Shown in pieces: positions 57,904 to 64,000 of a stretch of 64,000 bases of DNA. The stretch's first letter is position 1. The number at the start of each line of letters is the position of its first letter. A program made the translations under genes and the position numbers. The notes below the pieces were generated by a model. The model saw only the letters and a list, made by a program, of their open reading frames with translations, did no database searches and was not told the DNA's origin. The stretch comes from an uncultured Eisenbergiella sp. (GTDB taxonomy: Bacteria; Bacillota; Clostridia; Lachnospirales; Lachnospiraceae): NCBI GenBank assembly GCA_947630215.1, contig CANRGX010000006.1, positions 30,407 through 94,406 of the forward strand, given 5' to 3'.

Positions 57904-58845
57904 ATGAAGTATTTTGCGAAGAAGCTGGCAGGTTTTATAGCGACGCTTCTGGCGGTGTCCTTTCTGGTGTTTCTGGCCTTTGCCGTGATACCGGGGGATC
58001 CCGCCACCGCAATGCTGGGCACGCAGGCCACGCCGGAGCGGGTGGAAGCGCTGCGGGAAGAAATGGGACTGTCCGATCCGCTGGCCGTGCGCTATGTGCG
58101 CTGGGCGGCCGATTTTGTGCGGGGGGATTTTGGCACTTCCTACAGCTATCATATTCCTGTGACGCAGATGATTGGGGATAAGCTGCCGGTGACGCTGACA
58201 CTGACGGTGCTCTCCTTTCTTTTGATTGTCTGCATCTCGCTTCCGCTGGGCATTACCTGTGCCCGCCGCTGCGGCGGTATGCTGGATCACGTGATTGTGG
58301 TGGCAAACCAGATTGTGATGGCGGTGCCCGGCTTTTTCTCCGGTATTTTGCTCACCCTGGTCTTCGGCCTTATACTGCATTGGTTTACCCCGGGAGGCTA
58401 TGTGTCCTACCGCACGGACTGGTGGAGATTTCTGGGCTATCTGTTCTTCCCGTCCCTGGCCATTGCGCTGCCCAAAATCGCCATGACGACAAAGCTGCTC
58501 CGCACATCGGTGCTCGCGGAGACGAAACTGGATTATGTGCGCACCGCATACAGCCGGGGAAATGGGACAAAAGCGGTTCTTTACCGCCATGTGCTCAAAA
58601 ACGCGCTGATTCCGGTGATGACGTTTCTGGGAATGGCGCTGACGGATATGGTCGCAGGCAGCATCATTGTGGAACAGGTGTTCAATATACCCGGTCTGGG
58701 CCGGATTCTGCTGACCTCTATCTCGAACCGGGACTATCCTGTGGTGCAGGCCATCATCGTTTGCATCGCCTTTCTCGTCATTTCCATCAATTTTCTGGTG
58801 GATCTGCTTTACAAGCTGGTGGATCCGAGGATCACAATTGAGTGA
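57904..58845 (+). CDS. ABC transporter permease (DppB-like)
   Basis: FAVIPGDPATAMLG...ALIPVMTFLGMALTDMVAGSIIVEQVFNIPGLGRIL. Confidence 0.92.
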   Translation: MKYFAKKLAGFIATLLAVSFLVFLAFAVIPGDPATAMLGTQATPERVEALREEMGLSDPLAVRYVRWAADFVRGDFGTSYSYHIPVTQMIGDKLPVTLTLTVLSFLLIVCISLPLGITCARRCGGMLDHVIVVANQIVMAVPGFFSGILLTLVFGLILHWFTPGGYVSYRTDWWRFLGYLFFPSLAIALPKIAMTTKLLRTSVLAETKLDYVRTAYSRGNGTKAVLYRHVLKNALIPVMTFLGMALTDMVAGSIIVEQVFNIPGLGRILLTSISNRDYPVVQAIIVCIAFLVISINFLVDLLYKLVDPRITIE

Positions 58846-58854
58846 GAGAAATCC

Positions 58855-59646
58855 ATGAAAAGGAAACGGAGTAAAAATTTCATGATGGGAGCGATCCTGA
58901 CCGGTGTCATGCTGCTTTTTGTGCTGGTGGGCTTTTTTTGGACGCCCTACGATCCGGAAGCGATGGACAGGAGCGTAAAACTGGCGGGCGTTTCCCTTTC
59001 GCATCCCATGGGCTGCGACAACTTCGGACGGGATATTTTAAGCCGTGTGCTGAAGGGAAGCGGGACGACGCTGCTGGTTGCAGTGGGGACCGTGTCCATC
59101 GGTACGGCCTGCGGGATTCTTCTGGGCGCCTTTACCGGATATTTCGGCGGACTGGTGGATGAGATCTTCATGCGCATCAACGATGCGCTGTTCGCGTTTC
59201 CCAGCATTTTGCTGGGGCTGGTTTTTATCAGCCTGCTGGGCAGCGGGAAGTACAATGTCATCATAGCGCTGGGCATTGCGTTTATCCCCAGCTTTGCCCG
59301 TATCGTGCGCAGCGAGTTCATCCGCTGTAAAAACATGGATTATGTCAGAAGCGCCAGACTGGCCGGGGCAGGAGATCTGCGGATCATGTTTGTCCACATT
59401 CTGCCCAATATCATGACGGTGCTTTCTTCTTCTATTATGATAGGATTTAACAATGCCGTGCTGGCGGAGGCCGGCATGAGTTATCTGGGCATCGGGGTGC
59501 AGCCGCCGGACGCAAGCCTGGGGCGCATGCTTTCCGAGGCCCAGACCTATCTGTTTTCCGCCCCCGGCTACGCGATTTTCCCGGGAGTTGTCCTGATCCT
59601 GATGGTGCTGGGGTTTTCCCTGCTTTCGGAAGGACTGAAGGAATGA
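58855..59646 (+). CDS. ABC transporter permease (DppC-like)
   Basis: HPMGCDNFGRDILSRVLKGSGTTLLVA...EAGMSYLGIGVQPPDASLGRML. Confidence 0.92.
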   Translation: MKRKRSKNFMMGAILTGVMLLFVLVGFFWTPYDPEAMDRSVKLAGVSLSHPMGCDNFGRDILSRVLKGSGTTLLVAVGTVSIGTACGILLGAFTGYFGGLVDEIFMRINDALFAFPSILLGLVFISLLGSGKYNVIIALGIAFIPSFARIVRSEFIRCKNMDYVRSARLAGAGDLRIMFVHILPNIMTVLSSSIMIGFNNAVLAEAGMSYLGIGVQPPDASLGRMLSEAQTYLFSAPGYAIFPGVVLILMVLGFSLLSEGLKE

Positions 59647-59674
59647 GGCGCGCCGCAGCCGGAAAGGAGATCCT

Positions 59675-61270
59675 ATGCTGGACGTGATCGATCTGAATCT
59701 GGAATTTCACGATCATCTTGTGCCGGAAACGGTCGTCTATGACTTTGACCTGCATATGGAACCCGGCGAGATCGTGGGGCTGGTGGGAGAATCTGGCTCC
59801 GGAAAATCCATGACGGCGCTGGCCATTGCGGGCCTTCTGTCCCGGCACGATATGCAGAAGCGGGGACAGATCCTCTTTGAGGGAAAGGATCTGCTGCACT
59901 GCAGGCGAAGTGAACTGCGTGAGCTCCAGGGCGACGATATCGCCATCATTTTCCAGGAACCCATGACCTCCCTGAATCCGGTCTACCGCGTCGGCCCCCA
60001 GGTGGAGGAGGCGCTGCGGATCCACCGGCCCGAACTGTCCGCAGAGGAGATTCGGCAGCGGGCGATGGAGATGTTAAAGGAAGTGGATCTGGAGGATGCA
60101 CAGCGGGTGTACGACTCTTATCCGCATCAGCTTTCCGGAGGCATGCGCCAGCGGGTGATGATTGCGGCCGCCATGATCTGTGACCCGAAACTGTTGATTG
60201 CGGATGAACCGACCACGGCGCTGGACGTGACCGTGCAGGCGCAGATTGTAAAGCTGCTGCGGCGGATCAACCGGGAAAAGAAGACGGCGATCCTGTTCAT
60301 TTCCCACGATTTGAGCCTGATCCGTCAGCTTTGTAAACGGGTGGTGGTCATGCAGGGCGGCAACATCGTAGAGAGCGGTACGATAGAGGAAATCTACGAA
60401 CACCCCCGCATGGCGTATACGAAAAAGCTGATCGCCGCCATCCCCGGATATGAAAAAAAGTATGACAGCGGGGAGCCAAACCTTCGCCAAAACGAGATCC
60501 TGCGGGTAGAGGATGTGCGGATCCGTTTTGCGCTGGAACGGCATTCCCTTTTGGAAAAGAGAAAATACAAAGAGGTGTTAAAGGGCGTTTCCCTGACCGT
60601 CCGCGAAGGAGAGGTCCTGGGACTGGTGGGGGAATCGGGCTGTGGAAAGTCCACGCTGGCAAAGGTGATTCTGGGTCTGGAAAAACCGGACGAAGGAAGC
60701 GTGTTCCACCAGAGCCAGCGGCCGCAGATGGTGTTCCAGGACCCGTACGGCTCTCTCAATCCTGCCAGAAAGGTGGGATGGATCCTGGAAGAACCGCTTC
60801 GCATCCGCGGCGGGATGACCGGACAGGAGAAAAAACAACGCGTGCGTTTTATGCTGGAGAAGGTGGGGCTGGAGGAAAAGATTGCGGAACGGTATCCCCG
60901 GCAGCTATCCGGCGGACAAAGACAGCGGGTGTGTCTTGCCGCAGCGCTGATGCTGGGCCCTCGGCTGTTAGTGGCGGACGAGGCGGTTTCCGCGCTGGAT
61001 GTGACCATCCAGGGACAAATTCTGGAGCTGTTGTTTTCTCTCAAGAAGGAAATGGGACTGGCGATTTTGTTTATTTCCCACGATATGAGAGTGGTCTATC
61101 AGGTCAGTGACCGGGTATTGGTCATGAAGGACGGACTGATTGTGGAAAGCGGCGATGTGGACGACGTCTACTTTGCCCCGAAGCATCCTTATACAAAGGA
61201 GCTGCTGGCTGCGGCCGCTTTACAGGAAGAAAAGGGCGGTGAACGGGATGCTGGAACGGTTTTATCCTGA
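59675..61270 (+). CDS. ABC transporter ATP-binding protein with two fused nucleotide-binding domains (DppD-DppF-like)
   Basis: Two Walker A ([16 protein letters not shown]) and two LSGG signatures. Confidence 0.93.
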   Translation: MLDVIDLNLEFHDHLVPETVVYDFDLHMEPGEIVGLVGESGSGKSMTALAIAGLLSRHDMQKRGQILFEGKDLLHCRRSELRELQGDDIAIIFQEPMTSLNPVYRVGPQVEEALRIHRPELSAEEIRQRAMEMLKEVDLEDAQRVYDSYPHQLSGGMRQRVMIAAAMICDPKLLIADEPTTALDVTVQAQIVKLLRRINREKKTAILFISHDLSLIRQLCKRVVVMQGGNIVESGTIEEIYEHPRMAYTKKLIAAIPGYEKKYDSGEPNLRQNEILRVEDVRIRFALERHSLLEKRKYKEVLKGVSLTVREGEVLGLVGESGCGKSTLAKVILGLEKPDEGSVFHQSQRPQMVFQDPYGSLNPARKVGWILEEPLRIRGGMTGQEKKQRVRFMLEKVGLEEKIAERYPRQLSGGQRQRVCLAAALMLGPRLLVADEAVSALDVTIQGQILELLFSLKKEMGLAILFISHDMRVVYQVSDRVLVMKDGLIVESGDVDDVYFAPKHPYTKELLAAAALQEEKGGERDAGTVLS

Positions 61271-61763
61271 CGAAACGGCCGATTCGGCCTATGAAATCGA
61301 CTATGAAGGGTATTACCGGCAGGGATACCGGGGGATCGTCTACGATGTGGACAATACGCTGGTGCCCCACGGAGCGCCGGCGGATGATCGGGCGAAGGCG
61401 CTGTTTGAAAGACTGCATGAAATCGGCTATGCAGCGCTTTTGCTTTCCAACAATAAGGAGCCCCGGGTCAGGAGCTTTTCTGAAGATGTGAAATACGCGG
61501 ACTACATTTTCAAGGCCGGAAAGCCATCGCCCGCCGGGTATCGCAGGGCGATGGAGCGGATGGGGACGAACGAGCGGACCACCCTTTTGGTAGGGGATCA
61601 GCTTTTTACCGATGTATGGGGAGCAAAAAACGCCAACATTCACAGCATTTTGGTTAAGCCCATTCACCCGAAGGAAGAAATTCAGATCGTTTTTAAGAGA
61701 CAACTGGAGAAAATTGTGCTATATTTTTATTGGAGAAAGCGGAGAAAGGAAGGGCTGTCATGA
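61248..61763 (+). CDS. yqeG: YqeG family HAD IIIA-type phosphatase
   Basis: GIVYDVDNTLVPHGAPADDRAKALFERL...FKAGKPSPAGYRRAM...LVGDQLFTDVWGAKNA; overlaps ABC gene end. Confidence 0.9.
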   Translation: MLERFYPDETADSAYEIDYEGYYRQGYRGIVYDVDNTLVPHGAPADDRAKALFERLHEIGYAALLLSNNKEPRVRSFSEDVKYADYIFKAGKPSPAGYRRAMERMGTNERTTLLVGDQLFTDVWGAKNANIHSILVKPIHPKEEIQIVFKRQLEKIVLYFYWRKRRKEGLS

Positions 61764-62656
61764 AGGAAACCGATCCGACGGGAAGGATTGACGGGAAGAC
61801 CCGGCTGCTGGGTTTGATCGGGAATCCGGTAGAGCATACCCTGTCTCCCGATATCCACAATACGCTGGCAAGGCTGTGCGGTCTCAATCTGGTCTATGTC
61901 CCGTTCCCGGTGGAGAGCGGAAAGCTGGGAGACGCCGTGCGCGGCGCGTGGGCGCTGCAAGTGCTGGGGCTGAATATCACCGTGCCCTATAAGCAGGAGG
62001 TGACCGCTTTTCTGCACAGCCAGGATCCGCTGGCCGCCGCAGTGGGCTCGGTCAATACGCTGGTGAGGGAAGCGGACGGTTATAAAGGATATAACACCGA
62101 CATGAGCGGACTGCTGCGCGCCATGGCAGAGGATGGCGTATCCCTGGAAAAAGAGAACGTGATCCTTTTGGGCGCTGGCGGCGTAGGCAGGGCCATCGCG
62201 TTTTTGTGCGCCATGAAGGGAGCGGCCCATGTGTGGCTGCTCAACAGAAACGAAAAACGGGCGCAGGAAGTGGCGCTGGAGGTGAACCGGACAGTCGGAA
62301 GAAACTGTGTAACGGCGGGAAATCTGGAGCAATGGAGAGAACTGCCCAAGGGCAGCTATCTGGCAATCCAGGCCACCAGCGTGGGCCTCTATCCGGACGT
62401 AACCCGTGCGGTGATTGAGGACAGCGCTTTTTACGGACTTTTACATACGGGTTACGACTTGATTTACCGGCCGGGGCGGACCAGGTTTATGGCGTTGTGC
62501 GAACAGGCCGGAGCGCGCGCCTTCAACGGGTTAAGGATGCTGGTCTATCAGGGAGTGGAGGCATTTGAACTCTGGAACCGGACGGCGGTAACCCGGGAAC
62601 AGGCCGGACAGATTTATCGGATGCTTTCGGAAAAGCTGACAGAAAACGGGAAGTAG
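61760..62656 (+). CDS. aroE: Shikimate dehydrogenase
   Basis: LLGLIGNPVEHTLSPDIHNTL; NITVPYKQEV; GYNTDMSGLLRAM; LLGAGGVGRAIAF. Confidence 0.94.
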   Translation: MKETDPTGRIDGKTRLLGLIGNPVEHTLSPDIHNTLARLCGLNLVYVPFPVESGKLGDAVRGAWALQVLGLNITVPYKQEVTAFLHSQDPLAAAVGSVNTLVREADGYKGYNTDMSGLLRAMAEDGVSLEKENVILLGAGGVGRAIAFLCAMKGAAHVWLLNRNEKRAQEVALEVNRTVGRNCVTAGNLEQWRELPKGSYLAIQATSVGLYPDVTRAVIEDSAFYGLLHTGYDLIYRPGRTRFMALCEQAGARAFNGLRMLVYQGVEAFELWNRTAVTREQAGQIYRMLSEKLTENGK

Positions 62657-62694
62657 GAAAGTGGGATTGGACAGTACGAAGGAGAGGAAAGACG

Positions 62695-63855
62695 ATGGGC
62701 AATGTAATACTGATCGGATTTATGGGATGCGGAAAGAGCAGCGTGGCGGTGAAACTGTCTTATCGGCTCAAGCAGTCGATGACGGATACGGACAGATGGA
62801 TTGAGAAGAAGCAGGGGAAAAAGATCGCCGAGATTTTTGAACAGGACGGCGAGGAGGCCTTCCGGCAGATGGAGACCCAGGCGCTGCAGTATCTGAAGGA
62901 AAATGCGAAAAATCAGGTGATTTCAGTGGGCGGCGGTATGCCTGTCCGGGAAGAAAACCGGGCGCTGATGAAGGAAATCGGGAAGGTGGTCTATCTGCGG
63001 GCAACGGCGGAAACGCTGTATGAGCGCGTGAAGGAAGACGGCGCGCGCCCCCTTTTACAGTGCGAGAATCCCTTTGAACGCATACAGGATCTCCTGGAGG
63101 CCCGCAAAGGGGCTTACGAAGCGGCGGCGGATATTGTGGTGGATGTGGACGGAAAGAATTTCGGACAGATCCTGTTTGAGATTGAACGGGCGCTGCGGCC
63201 CGCGCCCCGTCCTTATCCCGGCCCTTACCGCGCCGGGGAAGAAGGCAGATTTATCGGGAGGCTGCCCGGATTGGGGCGGTACGGACACCAGAATCCGGCA
63301 CACGATCTGGATCCGCTGACTGCCGGCCTGCTCGACCAGCCGGAGGAGACGGAGAAAGAGGCCGCGCAGAATATGCCGGAGGAAGAAGAAAAAGAGCCCG
63401 GCTGTGAGTTGAAACGGCTTTTGGTGATCAACGGCCCGAATCTGAACTTTTTGGGAATCCGGGAAAAAGGCGTATACGGAACCAAGGACTATGCCTATCT
63501 GCTGGATCTGATCGCGCGGAAGGCAAATTCCTGCAAGGCGCGGATAGAGGTGTTCCAGTCCAACCACGAAGGGGCCATCATCGACCGCATTCAGGCGGCG
63601 TATTTTGACGGGACCCAGGGAATTGTCATCAATCCCGGCGCATATACGCATTACAGTTACGCGATCCGGGACGCGCTGGCCAGCGTTTCCATGCCCAAGG
63701 TGGAGGTGCACATCTCCAATATCATGGAGCGGGAGGAGTTCCGCAAGGTATCCGTAACGGCTCCCGCCTGTGACAGACAGATTTACGGACACGGGCTGGA
63801 AGGGTATCTGGAGGCCGTCGATTTTATCCTGGCCGGCGGTCTGGAAGATAGATAA
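62695..63855 (+). CDS. Fused shikimate kinase and type II 3-dehydroquinate dehydratase
   Basis: N-term NVILIGFMGCGKSSVAVKLSYRL..DTDRWIE; C-term RLLVINGPNLNFLGIREKGVYG...INPGAYTHYSYAIRDAL...VEVHISNIMEREEFR. Confidence 0.93.
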   Translation: MGNVILIGFMGCGKSSVAVKLSYRLKQSMTDTDRWIEKKQGKKIAEIFEQDGEEAFRQMETQALQYLKENAKNQVISVGGGMPVREENRALMKEIGKVVYLRATAETLYERVKEDGARPLLQCENPFERIQDLLEARKGAYEAAADIVVDVDGKNFGQILFEIERALRPAPRPYPGPYRAGEEGRFIGRLPGLGRYGHQNPAHDLDPLTAGLLDQPEETEKEAAQNMPEEEEKEPGCELKRLLVINGPNLNFLGIREKGVYGTKDYAYLLDLIARKANSCKARIEVFQSNHEGAIIDRIQAAYFDGTQGIVINPGAYTHYSYAIRDALASVSMPKVEVHISNIMEREEFRKVSVTAPACDRQIYGHGLEGYLEAVDFILAGGLEDR

Positions 63856-63894
63856 AAAGATAGATAAAAAGATAGATAAAAAGATAGATAAAAA
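63847..63894 (+). repeat. 12-bp tandem repeat GATAGATAAAAA, four copies
   Basis: Four exact copies; the first contains the aroK-aroQ stop codon. Confidence 0.97.
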
Positions 63895-63910
63895 AATGTA
63901 AAAAAAGTGC

Positions 63911-63939
63911 TTGACAGCGGCCTGGGTGCGTGATAGTAT
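63911..63939 (+). promoter_or_regulatory. Strong promoter near window end (possible rRNA operon promoter)
   Basis: TTGACA, 17-bp spacer, TAGTAT; leader-like CCTTGACAAATAAACAGTAATG downstream. Confidence 0.55.
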
Positions 63940-64000
63940 AGACACGTTCGGCGGTCGGACTGCCGCAGCTGTACCTTGACAAATAAACAGTAATGCAGCC

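Noticed and set aside
57490-59004. 504-aa antisense ORF over the ABC transporter genes
   Set aside because: Overlaps well-supported SBP and permease genes; composition (His/Gln/Arg-rich) is typical of a codon-bias shadow frame.

Overview
The window is a fragment of a Gram-positive, Lachnospiraceae-like (endospore-forming Clostridia) chromosome, mostly + strand and densely coding. Backbone in order: PadR regulator and DUF4097-type protein; Ca2+-type P-ATPase; complete spoIIIAA-AH; deoB; prfC; nusB-xseA-xseB-ispA-dxs-tlyA-nadK-argR-recN-spoIVB-spo0A; glgA; CotF-like genes; rqcH (-); yicC-remA-rpoZ-rimO-pgsA-cinA; ftsZ; spoIIGA-sigE; sigG (-); ymxH; nrdR; a peptide-type ABC transporter; yqeG-aroE; an aroK-aroQ fusion. 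A ~14.6 kb accessory block (about 41.1-55.7 kb) lies between ymxH and nrdR. It holds a giant repeat adhesin and a small cell-surface glycan cluster. Main points of interest: (1) the Spo0A gene at its canonical locus downstream of spoIVB lacks essentially the whole receiver domain, while the spoIIG promoter keeps 0A-box-like sites; (2) one protein fuses a multi-TM acyltransferase-3 domain to a PL9-like beta-helix lyase domain with apparent catalytic residues; (3) the 2 kb-residue-scale adhesin has about nine CnaB-like repeats; (4) sigG alone is inverted, and the sigE terminator stem lies in its 3' coding end; (5) a multi-stem leader RNA candidate precedes a CotF-like gene; (6) shikimate kinase is fused to type II dehydroquinase; (7) a 12-bp A-tract tandem repeat sits just upstream of a strong promoter that may drive an rRNA operon. 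All assignments were made by reading the sequence and ORF translations; no database search was run.
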